Below are positions 35,846 through 44,522 of a stretch of 64,000 bases of DNA, piece by piece; the stretch's first letter is position 1; each line of letters opens with the position of its first letter. Below the pieces are notes generated by a model. The model had not been told where the DNA came from. It made no database searches and saw nothing but the letters and a program-made list of their open reading frames with translations. A program made the translations under genes and the position numbers. Origin of the DNA: Pengzhenrongella frigida (GTDB lineage Bacteria; Actinomycetota; Actinomycetes; Actinomycetales; Cellulomonadaceae); the NCBI RefSeq assembly GCF_004168625.1, contig NZ_SDWW01000017.1, positions 16,815 to 80,814 on the forward strand, read 5' to 3'.

Positions 35846-36594
35846 GCGGTCACCTCGGGAGGCAGCGGTTCGGTCGGTCGGGACAGGGCGATGAAGAGTG
35901 CGAGGACCGCGCGGGCGAGAAAGACCGCGGCCTTGAACGGTCCGTGGGACGGCTGCCCGCCGGCTCGCGGCCGCATGGACACACCGACCTGCCGGATGGT
36001 CAGTCCTGCGCGCGACGCGATCACGAGCGACTCCACCGTGTCTCCGAGGTATTCCGCCGGGTAGTTGGAGGCGAACAGGCGGATCGCGCGGGTGTTGGTG
36101 GCCTTGAATCCCGACGTCGTGTCGGTCAGATGGGTCCGGGCCACGCGCGACAGGACTCGAGCGAGGAACTTCATGGACCACCAGCGTGGGCCGCGCGTGG
36201 TGTAGGTGCCCACACCGGCGAAGCGCGCTCCGATCACGACGTCCGCGCCGTCTCGCGCGATCGCATCGAGGAGCCGAGGGATGTCGGCCGGATCGTGCTG
36301 TCCGTCGGCGTCCAGCTGGACGGCGACGTCGTACTTCTGGCGCAGTGCGTACATGTAGCCGGCCCGCATCGCGCCGCCTACCCCGAGGTTGATCGGCAGA
36401 TCGAGGACGCGTGCGCCGGCCGCCCAGGCGACCTCCGCCGTGCGGTCGCTGGATCCGTCGTTGACCACGAGCACATCGGCGCTGGGTACGCACCCGCGCA
36501 GCTCGGCGATGACCGCGGGGAGGGTCTCCTGCTCGTTCCAGGCGGGGAGGACCACAAGCAGCCGCTGGGGTCGGGCGGAGGGCATGGCTGGCAC
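35842..36594 (-). CDS. Polyprenyl-phosphate-sugar-type family 2 glycosyltransferase
   Basis: 250 residues. RLLVVLPAWNEQETLPAVIAEL, ADVLVVNDGSSDRTAEVA, LGVGGAMRAGYMYAL and VAVQLDADGQHDPADIP are diagnostic of the DPM1-like group, with an intact DAD motif. TDTTSGFKATNTRAIRLFAS is the later signature. It probably loads a sugar onto polyprenyl phosphate for the DUF2142 or other GT-C enzyme. The GTG at 36594 follows the flippase TAG directly; an ATG three codons on is an alternative. Confidence 0.88.
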   Translation of the reverse strand: MPAMPSARPQRLLVVLPAWNEQETLPAVIAELRGCVPSADVLVVNDGSSDRTAEVAWAAGARVLDLPINLGVGGAMRAGYMYALRQKYDVAVQLDADGQHDPADIPRLLDAIARDGADVVIGARFAGVGTYTTRGPRWWSMKFLARVLSRVARTHLTDTTSGFKATNTRAIRLFASNYPAEYLGDTVESLVIASRAGLTIRQVGVSMRPRAGGQPSHGPFKAAVFLARAVLALFIALSRPTEPLPPEVTA

Positions 36595-36595
36595 T

Positions 36596-37837
36596 CTACC
36601 GTCGGCTCCTCAGGGTGGAACGGATCCAGGCGGCGTGGACGACCGTCCCGGCGACGGGTCCGACGGCGAGGCTCGCGATGACGCGAACCTCCAGGCCACC
36701 GGGCATCAGCAGGACGGCGGCCGACAAAGCCGTGGCGGCCAGCCAGCCGACCGCGTACGCGCGGTGGCCGTCGAGCGCGAGGCACGCCGCGCCGGTCATC
36801 GTGAGCAGCGCGAGCATCGCCGCAGTCAGGGTCAGTGCACCCAGGACAGCCGGCTCGACCCGGTAGCCGTCCCCGAGGAGGGTCTCCATGAGCCACGGGC
36901 CCACGAGGGCTGCTGCGATGGCACCGACGACGCCGACGGCGCCGATCATGGTCGCGAGCCGCAGCAGCGGCCGGGCCCCCTCGTCGCGGTGGTTGACGAA
37001 GTGGGTGATCGCCACGCCCTGGTAGGCGTTGAGGGGGATGAGCAGCGGGGCCCGGGTCAGCTGGACCGCCAGGAGGAGAGGGGCCGCGACCGCGAACGCC
37101 TCCGGTGGCGTGGAGACCCGCAGCAGGACCGGAAAGCCGACCACGAGCGCGGCGCTCGAGGCGGCCCCGATCATCGCCTGCCGGCTCGAGGCGAGGAACG
37201 CCTGCCGGGTGGCCTCGGTCCGCTGGCCCCACGCGTCACGCACGTTCGAGGCGAGCGACATCAGGAGCCAGGTCGCCGCCGCGGCGGCCGTGGCGGCCTG
37301 CAGCCCGACCTCGGTGGCCCCGGCCACCGCGACGCCGGTCACGAGCGCGAGCCGCATGAGGGCCTCGGCGCCGACCAGGCGCGAGTAAACCGTCCAGCGG
37401 CCCCGCCCGGCGAGCGAACCGGCGACCGCACTGTGCCCGCCGAACGCGATGACGGCGAGCGCGATGAGCATCACCGCCACCACCGGTTGCGGGCCGAGGA
37501 CCGTGCGACCCCAGATCGGCGACGTGATCGCGATGGCCGCCGCGAGGCAGGCGCCGACGAACAGACCGAGCGGGAGGACCCGTGTGCCGCTGCCCGCGGG
37601 GGCGCCGGTCGTCGGGCTCGCGGTCCGCGCGACGTGCACCGACCGGGTGACCTCGCTCTGGAGCCCGCCGAGGGTGCCGAACAGGAAGAACAGCAGGCCC
37701 CAGAAGACGAGGAACTCGGCGTTCTGGGCCTTGTCGAGCACGTTGGCTGCGATGACGAGCACGACGTACCCCGAGGCGGCCGCGACCAGTGAGGCCACCC
37801 CGACGCCGGTGGCGCTGCGCGCCGAGATGCCGGTCAC
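36596..37837 (-). CDS. Polysaccharide flippase-like membrane protein (MOP superfamily)
   Basis: 413 residues with about 12 hydrophobic segments. GVGVASLVAAASGYVVLVIAANVLDKAQNAEFLVFWGLLF matches the N-terminal pair of helices of lipopolysaccharide flippases. VHVARTASPTTGAPAGSGTR is a charged cytoplasmic loop, and LLIPLNAYQGVAITHFV a later one. It is the second Wzx-like protein of the locus. The GTG at 37835-37837 overlaps the GT4 stop (GTGA). Confidence 0.8.
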   Translation of the reverse strand: MTGISARSATGVGVASLVAAASGYVVLVIAANVLDKAQNAEFLVFWGLLFFLFGTLGGLQSEVTRSVHVARTASPTTGAPAGSGTRVLPLGLFVGACLAAAIAITSPIWGRTVLGPQPVVAVMLIALAVIAFGGHSAVAGSLAGRGRWTVYSRLVGAEALMRLALVTGVAVAGATEVGLQAATAAAAATWLLMSLASNVRDAWGQRTEATRQAFLASSRQAMIGAASSAALVVGFPVLLRVSTPPEAFAVAAPLLLAVQLTRAPLLIPLNAYQGVAITHFVNHRDEGARPLLRLATMIGAVGVVGAIAAALVGPWLMETLLGDGYRVEPAVLGALTLTAAMLALLTMTGAACLALDGHRAYAVGWLAATALSAAVLLMPGGLEVRVIASLAVGPVAGTVVHAAWIRSTLRSRR

Positions 37838-38946
37838 CCGGTCCGCCGTGCCGCGGCGAGGTACGCGTCCTCGTGCGCAGCCACACAACGCGCCCAGGTG
37901 AACCTGCGCGCCTGGGCGAGCCCGAGCTGCTGGAGCTCGACGCTGCGCCGGCGTGCCTCGGTGACGGCCGCGGCGATCGCGGCCGGGTCCTGCGCGTCGA
38001 ACAGGACGGCTGCCTCGCCGCACACCTCGGGGAGCGAACCGGCGTCCGACGCCGCGACCGGGCACCCCGAGGCCATGGCCTCGAGCGGGGGCAGGCCGAA
38101 CCCCTCGTACAGGCTCGGAAACACCAGGCAGGCGGCTGAGCGGTACAGCTCCCGCAGCTCGGTGAGTGGCACCAGTCCGCGAACGTCGACCCAGTCCGGC
38201 AGCGAGCCGAGCGACTCCAGTCCGCCCCCGGTCAGCACCAGCCGGAGGGTCGGGTCGTCCACGCGGAGCAGGCGCACGGCCTCGACCAGACGTGCGTGGT
38301 TCTTGTGCGCCCAGCCGCGGGCCGGGTAGAAGAGGAAGTTGCTGCGTTCGCCGAGGTGGGGCGAGTACGCGGCTGCATCGACACCGAGGTGCGCGACCGT
38401 GATGCGCCCGGGGTCGATCCCGAGCCTCGCGACGATGCTCGCCTTCGCGAACTCGCTGATCGTGATGACGGCATCGGCCCGGCGGGCCGCGGCGTCGTAG
38501 TAGTGGCGCCGGTAGAGCCGTTCGGCGCGCGAGAACAGGTGGGGCAGGTCGAGGTGCTGCACATCGAGCAGGCTCTGCACGAAGGCGGCGCCCGACGGCG
38601 GGCGCGGCACGGGAGCGGTGAACGGGTAGTGCACGACCTCCGCGGTGCCCATCGCGCCCACGATGCCGCGTCGGTGTCGGGTGGCCTGTGCCAGCGTCCG
38701 CAGGCGATCGGCCGTGCCGGAGCCCCCTGTCACGGCCGGGACCACGTGCTCGGGGATGCCTTGACTGAATCCCGCGCCGATCGATGCCACGTGGGCCGTG
38801 GCGTCGATCCGGGCGGATCCGGCGAGCCCGCGGGTCAGCTCACGCGCATAGGTCTCGCTGCCTCCCATGCCTCCCGGGACCAGGGTGAGCATGGCGATCG
38901 CAACGCGGAGCCGCTCGATGCCGCCTCGCTCGGGCTGGTCCGGCAC
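37834..38946 (-). CDS. Family 4 glycosyltransferase
   Basis: 370 residues from the GTG at 38944-38946, which follows a purine-rich GAGAGAGA. VAIAMLTLVPGGMGGSETYARELTRGL is the N-terminal glycine loop, VITISEFAKASIVARLGI the middle, and FYPARGWAHKNHARLVEAV and FPSLYEGFGLPPLEAMASGCPVAAS the donor-binding half with the EGFGLPPLE glutamates. It is the first gene of the six-gene overlapping minus operon that also holds a flippase, a polyprenyl-sugar transferase, DUF2304, a GT2 and another GT4. It is divergent from the GT2 at 39045. Confidence 0.88.
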   Translation of the reverse strand: MPDQPERGGIERLRVAIAMLTLVPGGMGGSETYARELTRGLAGSARIDATAHVASIGAGFSQGIPEHVVPAVTGGSGTADRLRTLAQATRHRRGIVGAMGTAEVVHYPFTAPVPRPPSGAAFVQSLLDVQHLDLPHLFSRAERLYRRHYYDAAARRADAVITISEFAKASIVARLGIDPGRITVAHLGVDAAAYSPHLGERSNFLFYPARGWAHKNHARLVEAVRLLRVDDPTLRLVLTGGGLESLGSLPDWVDVRGLVPLTELRELYRSAACLVFPSLYEGFGLPPLEAMASGCPVAASDAGSLPEVCGEAAVLFDAQDPAAIAAAVTEARRRSVELQQLGLAQARRFTWARCVAAHEDAYLAAARRTG

Positions 38947-39044
38947 GCGGGTCTCTCTCTGCTCGGGTCGGCCGGGCTCCTGCGCGGCGCACCTAGTCTG
39001 GCCTATGCAGCCCATCCATCACTCCCCGCGGAGGTCCCCGACCC

Positions 39045-39938
39045 ATGCCCCTCGACATCCTCTTGCCGTTCTGGGGTGACCCTGCGCTCCTGCGCGAGAC
39101 CGTCGCGAGCGTGCTGGCCCAGCGCAATGACGACTGGGTCCTGACCGTCGTCGATGATGCCTACCCCGACGAGTCCGTGGCCGACTGGTTCCGGGACCTC
39201 GGTGACCCCCGGGTGACCTACGTCCGCAAGCCGGTCAACGAGGGCATCACCGCGAACTACCGCACCTGTGTCGGCCTCGCGACGCAGGAGGTCGTCGTCA
39301 TCCTGGGGTGCGACGACGTGCTGCTCCCGAACTACGTCGACGTCGTGCTCGCCGCGCACGCGGCGTTCCCGGGTGCCGCCGTGATCCAGCCGGGCACCCG
39401 GATCATCGACGAGCACGGGGCGATCGTCGAGCCGATGGCCGACCGGATCAAGCAGCGCGTCGTCCGGCCGCGTGCCAAGGGGCCGCGCCTGCTCGCCGGT
39501 GAGCAGCTGGCGACGAGCCTGCTGCACGGGGACTGGCTGTACTGGCCCTCGCTCGCGTTTCGGCGCGAGGTGCTGGTGGCGACGGCCTTCCGGGACGACA
39601 TGCCGCTGATCCAGGACCTCGCCATCGTGCTGGACGTCGTGGCTGCTGGGGGTTCGCTGCTGCTCGAACCGACCGTCTGCTTCCACTACCGCAGGCACGG
39701 TGCGAGTGCGTCGTCGGCCGCGCTGCTCGACGGACGACGGTTCGCGGGCGAGCGCGCGTACTTCGAGCTCGCCGCCGGGCAGGTCGCGGCACTCGGCTGG
39801 CGCCGGGCCGAGTGGGCCGCGCGGCTGCACATCACCTCCCGACTGCACGCGCTGATGTTGATCCCGCAGGTCGTGCGCAGGAACCCCGGACGGGTCGGCA
39901 TGCTCGTGCGCCACGCCTTTGGTCCGACCCGCCCGTGA
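39045..39938 (+). CDS. Family 2 glycosyltransferase
   Basis: 297 residues with GGAGGT 9 nt upstream of the ATG. LDILLPFWGDPALLRETVASVLAQ, WVLTVVDDAYPDESVADWF, GITANYRTCVGLATQE and VVILGCDDVLLPNYV match GT2, with CDD in place of DxD. GDWLYWPSLAFRREVL and the late HYRRHGASAS are acceptor-side blocks. No transmembrane segment is evident. It is followed after 52 nt by the sugar epimerase, likely in the same transcript. Confidence 0.87.
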   Translation: MPLDILLPFWGDPALLRETVASVLAQRNDDWVLTVVDDAYPDESVADWFRDLGDPRVTYVRKPVNEGITANYRTCVGLATQEVVVILGCDDVLLPNYVDVVLAAHAAFPGAAVIQPGTRIIDEHGAIVEPMADRIKQRVVRPRAKGPRLLAGEQLATSLLHGDWLYWPSLAFRREVLVATAFRDDMPLIQDLAIVLDVVAAGGSLLLEPTVCFHYRRHGASASSAALLDGRRFAGERAYFELAAGQVAALGWRRAEWAARLHITSRLHALMLIPQVVRRNPGRVGMLVRHAFGPTRP

Positions 39939-39990
39939 GAGACTGCCGCGAGCCCGCCCGCCCGGACGCTCAGCGCTGAAAGGAAGTCCA

Positions 39991-41085
39991 GTGACCGCAG
40001 CTGACCACCGGAGTGCCCCCACCTCGCGGGGCACCTGCCTCGTCACCGGCGGTGCAGGGTTCATCGGTACGGCGATGTCCGCCGGCCTCGTCGAGCGCTT
40101 CGACCGGGTCGTGGCACTCGACAACCTCCACCCGCAGATCCACCCGACGCCCGAGCGTCCGGCTGCGCTCGCGGCGCAGGTCGAGCTCGTCGTCGGCGAC
40201 GTCACCGACCCCGACGCGTGGGACACGCTGCTCGCGGACGTGACCCCGGACGTCATCGTGCACCTCGCCGCCGAGACCGGCACCGGGCAGTCCCTGGCCG
40301 AGTCGACCCGGCACGCGATGACCAACGTGGTGGGAACGACCCAGATGCTCGATGCGCTCCTGCGCAACTCGGCCCTGCCTCGTCGCATCGTGCTGTGCAG
40401 CAGCCGTGCGGTGTACGGCGAGGGCGCGTGGCGCCGCGAGGACACCGGTGAGCTGTTCTACCCCGGGCAACGGACCGCGGAGATCCTCGAGCGGCACGAG
40501 TGGGACTTCGCCGGCGCCGAGCCGGTGGCGATGGCGGCGTCGACGACGACTCCGGCCCCGGTCAGCATCTACGGGGCGACGAAGCTCGCCCAGGAGGCTC
40601 TGCTCACGGCGTGGGCCCAGTCCTTCGGGGTCGAGCCGGTCGTCTTCCGGCTGCAGAACGTCTACGGCCCCGGGCAGTCCCTGATCAACCCGTACACCGG
40701 GATCATGTCGCTGTTCTGCCGGCTCGCGAAGGCCGGAGAGTCCATCCCGCTGTACGAGGACGGTGAGGTGCGGCGCGACTTCGTCCTGATCGACGATGTG
40801 GCCCGGGCCGTCGTGGCGGCGACGACGGCACCCGCGCCCGGACGGCTCCCGATCGACATCGGCTCGGGTGAGGACCAGACGATCGCGACCGCGGCGGGGC
40901 TCATCGCCGCGTACTACGGGGCACCGGCACCACACGTGACCGGGCAGTACCGGCAGGGCGACGTCCGACACGCCTGGGCGGACGTGAGCCACGCGGCCGA
41001 GGTGCTCGACTGGTCTCCCCAGTACTCCCTCGCCGAGGGCATCGAGCTGCTCGCGTCGTGGATCGACGCGGAGCAGGCGCGCTGA
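39991..41085 (+). CDS. NAD-dependent nucleotide-sugar epimerase/dehydratase (extended SDR)
   Basis: 364 residues from a GTG with AAAGGAAG upstream. [19 protein letters not shown] is the Rossmann motif, IVHLAAETGTGQSLAEST and VLCSSRAVYGEGAW follow, and SIYGATKLAQEALL holds the active-site Tyr and Lys. LQNVYGPGQSLINPYTGIM and RRDFVLIDDVARAV are typical of GalE/CDP-paratose or TDP-sugar epimerases. A longer insertion (about residues 145-180, with TGELFYPGQRTAEILERHEWDF) sets it apart from plain GalE. The substrate is unknown. It ends 1 nt before the stop of the convergent acyltransferase, leaving no room for an intergenic terminator. Confidence 0.85.
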   Translation: MTAADHRSAPTSRGTCLVTGGAGFIGTAMSAGLVERFDRVVALDNLHPQIHPTPERPAALAAQVELVVGDVTDPDAWDTLLADVTPDVIVHLAAETGTGQSLAESTRHAMTNVVGTTQMLDALLRNSALPRRIVLCSSRAVYGEGAWRREDTGELFYPGQRTAEILERHEWDFAGAEPVAMAASTTTPAPVSIYGATKLAQEALLTAWAQSFGVEPVVFRLQNVYGPGQSLINPYTGIMSLFCRLAKAGESIPLYEDGEVRRDFVLIDDVARAVVAATTAPAPGRLPIDIGSGEDQTIATAAGLIAAYYGAPAPHVTGQYRQGDVRHAWADVSHAAEVLDWSPQYSLAEGIELLASWIDAEQAR

Positions 41086-41086
41086 C

Positions 41087-42217
41087 CTAGTTGTGCGTGC
41101 GGCGTGCCCGGCGCATCACCGGGCGCTCCACCAGCAGCCAGCTCGCCGTGGCGAGCGGCACCACGCAGGCGAGGGCGACGACGTCGTACGCGGCCAGGCC
41201 GAGCGTGTGGACGCCGGTGAGGATGAGGAGCTGCTGGACGGGGAACGCGTAGATGTAGACGCCGTAGGAGATGTCGTGGCGCTGGATCAGGCGCGGACAC
41301 GGCACCACCGACGCCACCCAGAGCAGCAGGTAGGCGATGAACGGTGCGGTCAGCTGGGCGCCCCAGCCGTCGAAGAGCCAGATCGCACCGAGCACAGCGC
41401 CGACGCTGAGCGCGGCCCCGGCCCAGCGCAGCGGCAGCGTGCGGCGTAGCAGCTGGACCAGGGCGCCGCCGAGGAACAGCGGCAGGAGCTTGAGGAGCAG
41501 CTGGGCGTCGCCGTTTCCGCCGAGGAGAGGACCGGCGATGCGAGCCCAGGTGGCGTGCGCGACGACCGAGAGGACGAACGCGATCCCGATGCCCCACGGT
41601 GACCTGCGCACCCACCCGAACACAGCCAGACCGCCGACGATCAGGTAGCACAGGAACTCGTAGTAGAGGGTCCACAGCGAGCCGTTCCAGGCTCCGGGGT
41701 AGGGCACCTCACCGGGAGTCCCAGCGATCTCGTACGAGCTCACCCGCAGCATCGAGTTGCTGAAGATGAAGTTGAGCGGGGTGGTCGGCCCGGCGGTGAG
41801 GAACCCGTCCAGGGTGCCGTGCAGGTGCAGGTAGCCGATGGGGGCGAACACGACGGTCATCACGACGAGGCACACCAAGAAGGCGGGGAAGATGCGCGCG
41901 ATCCGGTGCACGAGGTAGGTGCCGAGCGAACCGGACCACCGGCTGCCGGTGATGAGGTACCCGCTCACGGCGAAGAATCCGAACACCGCCCAGCCGCCGA
42001 GGTTCTCGCCGTCGATGTGCGGCCCCACGCCCTGACCGGAGATGTAGTACGCGTGGGCCACCAGGACGAGGCTGGCAAGCACGAGCCGGATGAGATTGAG
42101 GCTGTTCCGCCGGGGATCGAGCTGGTGGCCACGCCAGCGCCACAGGTCCGCTGCGGGAGCTCCTGCTGTGCGCGCCTCAGGAGTGGGCGTGACCTCCTGC
42201 TCGGTGGCGGCAGTCAT
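41087..42217 (-). CDS. Acyltransferase family 3 membrane protein
   Basis: 376 residues with about ten hydrophobic segments. RNSLNLIRLVLASLVLVAHAYYI, WAVFGFFAVSGYLITGSR and YLVHRIARIFPAFLVCLVVMT are the acyltransferase_3 signatures (catalytic-region R and H), and GSLWTLYYEFLCYL is a further family block. It probably O-acetylates a glycan at the membrane. GGAAGAAG precedes the ATG. It is the third acyltransferase of the locus, after those at 403 and 13278, and unlike 13278 it lacks an SGNH domain. Confidence 0.87.
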   Translation of the reverse strand: MTAATEQEVTPTPEARTAGAPAADLWRWRGHQLDPRRNSLNLIRLVLASLVLVAHAYYISGQGVGPHIDGENLGGWAVFGFFAVSGYLITGSRWSGSLGTYLVHRIARIFPAFLVCLVVMTVVFAPIGYLHLHGTLDGFLTAGPTTPLNFIFSNSMLRVSSYEIAGTPGEVPYPGAWNGSLWTLYYEFLCYLIVGGLAVFGWVRRSPWGIGIAFVLSVVAHATWARIAGPLLGGNGDAQLLLKLLPLFLGGALVQLLRRTLPLRWAGAALSVGAVLGAIWLFDGWGAQLTAPFIAYLLLWVASVVPCPRLIQRHDISYGVYIYAFPVQQLLILTGVHTLGLAAYDVVALACVVPLATASWLLVERPVMRRARRTHN

Positions 42218-42419
42218 CGGTCTTCTTCCGGTAGGCGGGTGCGGATCGAGGACCAGTGTGGTGCATCGCGCCGGGATGCTCCATGAGCTCCCCGTTCGCT
42301 GCCGGTCATTCCTTCACGTTGAGCTCGATCGGGTCGATAGGGGAGACGACGGCGAACGGCGCTGCCGCCTCTCGGTGCGGTGCCAGGTGCTCGCTGTCCC
42401 CACGGCACCAGGAGCCCCC
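42218..42419. other. Divergent intergenic region before the metzincin gene
   Basis: 202 bases between divergent genes. I see no clear palindrome or small gene. AGGAG at 42410-42414 is the ribosome binding site for the ATG at 42420. The long upstream in-frame extension (back to 42090) overlaps the acyltransferase and is not credible as coding. Confidence 0.4.
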
Positions 42420-44435
42420 ATGCCTATGAGAACGCCCTTCGCACGTGCGCGCGTCGCGGTCGCCTCCCGACGGTCCCGCCTCGCCGCGGCCGCGGCCGCG
42501 ACTGCTGTCCTCGTGGTGCTGACCGGGCAGACGGCCTCGGCGCAGACGGCGGAGCCGCTCGTGACCGTCACAGTGACGGGCACGGTGCAGAACGTCGTCG
42601 TCGACGACGACGTCGCGGGGGAGGATGCGGGAGCCGCGACCGAGGTCGAGACCTTCCTGGACGTGGAGGGCGAGCTGTTCGACCTTCCGGACGGGGCACC
42701 CGTGCCTCCGTCGCCCACCGGGCAGGGCGTCGTGGTCACGTTGCTCGCACCGGCCGGTGCGACCGGGGCCCAGGCCTTGGAGATGGCGGCCGACGACGTC
42801 CCGGCCACCGAGGCGCGAGTGGTCGAGGTCCTGCCGGTGGACGGCGGGACGAACGGTGCGTCGACCCTGGACGCGGTCGCCGACTCCTCGACCGGTGCCC
42901 ACACGCTGACGGTCCTGCCGGTGTACTGGACCGCGCCCGACACCTCGACGAGCGCCCTCACGACCATGGCGACCCAGACGGCCGACTACTGGCGAGAGCA
43001 GTCCGCCGGTCGGCTGGACATCACGCACTCGACCCGCGCCTGGGCGGCGATCACCGATCCCGGCTCATGCAGCGCCGACGGGCTCAGCGCGATCTTCAAC
43101 GCCGCGATGGCGGCCAATCCGTCCGTCCCGGCGCCGTCGCAGACCAACCACGTGCTCGTCTACTTCCCTCGGTACGCCTCGTGCGCATTCGCCGGGCGCG
43201 CCACGCTGCTCGGCGGGTACATCTGGGCCAACGGCTACACGTACACCGACGTCGCCGCGCACGAGCTCGGTCACAACCTCGGCCTCGGGCACGCCAACAC
43301 GCTCACCTGCACCTCGGGTGGCGCGCGGGTGTCGCTGTCCGGCTCGTGCAGCTCGACCGAGTACGCGGACAACGCGGACGTGATGGGCATCGCCCGGAAC
43401 CAGGCGACCGGCAACCTCAACACGGCCATGGCGGACTACCTCGGCTACGCCTCCCTGACGACTGTCGGGTCCAGCTCACCGGCGCTCAGCATCGACCTGG
43501 CGCCGCTCGCGCAGGTGTCCGCCGTCCGTGGTGCGAAGATCGCCGTGCCGGGCGGGACGGTGTACGTCGACTTCCGGCCCGCCACCGGCCGCGATGTGCG
43601 CATGCCGACCTGGGCGGGCGTCCAAGCGCACCTGCGCACGACGGACGGGTGGGGTATCCCCACGAGCTATCTGCTCGACATGCGGCCGACCCTGTCCTCG
43701 CCGTTCACCTCGCCGGCGCTCGCCCCGGGGGTGACCTGGCTCGTGCCGGACACCGGCCTGGCCATCTCCGTGTCCTCGGTCGGCGGCACCGCGCGCCTCG
43801 AGATCGGCTCCAGCGGCGCGCTCGAGCAGTACGTCACGCATGTCTACCGGGACCTCTTCGGCCGGACGCCGGACCCGGCCGGCCTGACGAACTGGGCCGC
43901 GGCCCTCCGCGCCGGAACTCCCCGCGTGACGGTGGCCAACGCGATCACGTACTCGGCCGAGTACCGCGGCGGCCTGATCCACGCGTCCTACGGCCTGTAC
44001 CTCGGCCGCACGCCCGAAGCGGCCGGCCTGGAGAACTGGCTCCTGCAGATGAACCGGGGCATCACGATCCAGCAGATGGAGGGTGGCTTCCTGGCCTCGC
44101 AGGAGTACTTCGACCAGTCGGGCGGAAGCGACGCCGAGTGGATCCGGCGGCTCTACAGCCACGTGCTCGGGCGCACTGCCGCCCCCGCCGAGGTGAACTT
44201 CTGGCTCTCGTACGTCGGCGCGTCCGGGGGTAGCCGGTTCCAGGTGGCGATGGGCTTTCTCACCTCGACAGAGCGCCTCACGACGATCGTGAACACGCAG
44301 TACCAGCACCTGCTCGGACGCAGCCTCGACCAGGGTGGGGCACAGACCTGGGTCGGCGCGATCCAGTCGGGTGTGCGCCTCGAGGCCGTCATCGGCGGGA
44401 TCATCTCGAGCGAGGAGTACTTCGCCCGTCCCTAG
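42420..44435 (+). CDS. Exported metzincin-type zinc metalloprotease with C-terminal DUF4214 repeats
   Basis: 671 residues. A signal peptide with an Arg-rich start and hydrophobic core ends at about ASA-QT near residue 41. The catalytic site HELGHNLGLGH (residues 281-291) is the metzincin HExxHxxGxxH pattern, and DVMG further on is a candidate Met-turn. The domain before it (about 180-270) includes VLPVYWTAPDTS and VLVYFPRYASCAF. From about residue 470 there are four DUF4214 repeats, the first VTHVYRDLFGRTPDPAGLTNW and the last ending ISSEEYFARP. AGGAG lies 5 nt upstream of the ATG. It probably trims surface or secreted proteins; the substrate is unknown. Confidence 0.88.
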   Translation: MPMRTPFARARVAVASRRSRLAAAAAATAVLVVLTGQTASAQTAEPLVTVTVTGTVQNVVVDDDVAGEDAGAATEVETFLDVEGELFDLPDGAPVPPSPTGQGVVVTLLAPAGATGAQALEMAADDVPATEARVVEVLPVDGGTNGASTLDAVADSSTGAHTLTVLPVYWTAPDTSTSALTTMATQTADYWREQSAGRLDITHSTRAWAAITDPGSCSADGLSAIFNAAMAANPSVPAPSQTNHVLVYFPRYASCAFAGRATLLGGYIWANGYTYTDVAAHELGHNLGLGHANTLTCTSGGARVSLSGSCSSTEYADNADVMGIARNQATGNLNTAMADYLGYASLTTVGSSSPALSIDLAPLAQVSAVRGAKIAVPGGTVYVDFRPATGRDVRMPTWAGVQAHLRTTDGWGIPTSYLLDMRPTLSSPFTSPALAPGVTWLVPDTGLAISVSSVGGTARLEIGSSGALEQYVTHVYRDLFGRTPDPAGLTNWAAALRAGTPRVTVANAITYSAEYRGGLIHASYGLYLGRTPEAAGLENWLLQMNRGITIQQMEGGFLASQEYFDQSGGSDAEWIRRLYSHVLGRTAAPAEVNFWLSYVGASGGSRFQVAMGFLTSTERLTTIVNTQYQHLLGRSLDQGGAQTWVGAIQSGVRLEAVIGGIISSEEYFARP

Positions 44436-44506
44436 CGCATCGCCCGCTCCCTGGCGCACCGCCCGCTCGAACCGGCGGCGGTGGCCACCGTCGGGGCGCG
44501 GGCGCT

Positions 44507-44522
44507 TACGCTACCGACCGTG
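44507..44522 (+). promoter_or_regulatory. Leaderless promoter -10 box of a GT4 gene
   Basis: TACGCT (44507-44512) followed by ACCGACC and the GTG at 44520. No ribosome binding site is present, so the seven-base spacing decides the start. Confidence 0.5.

Noticed and set aside
42090..42419. N-terminal extension of the metzincin gene
   Set aside because: It overlaps the divergent acyltransferase and its promoter. A signal peptide and AGGAG site support the start at 42420.
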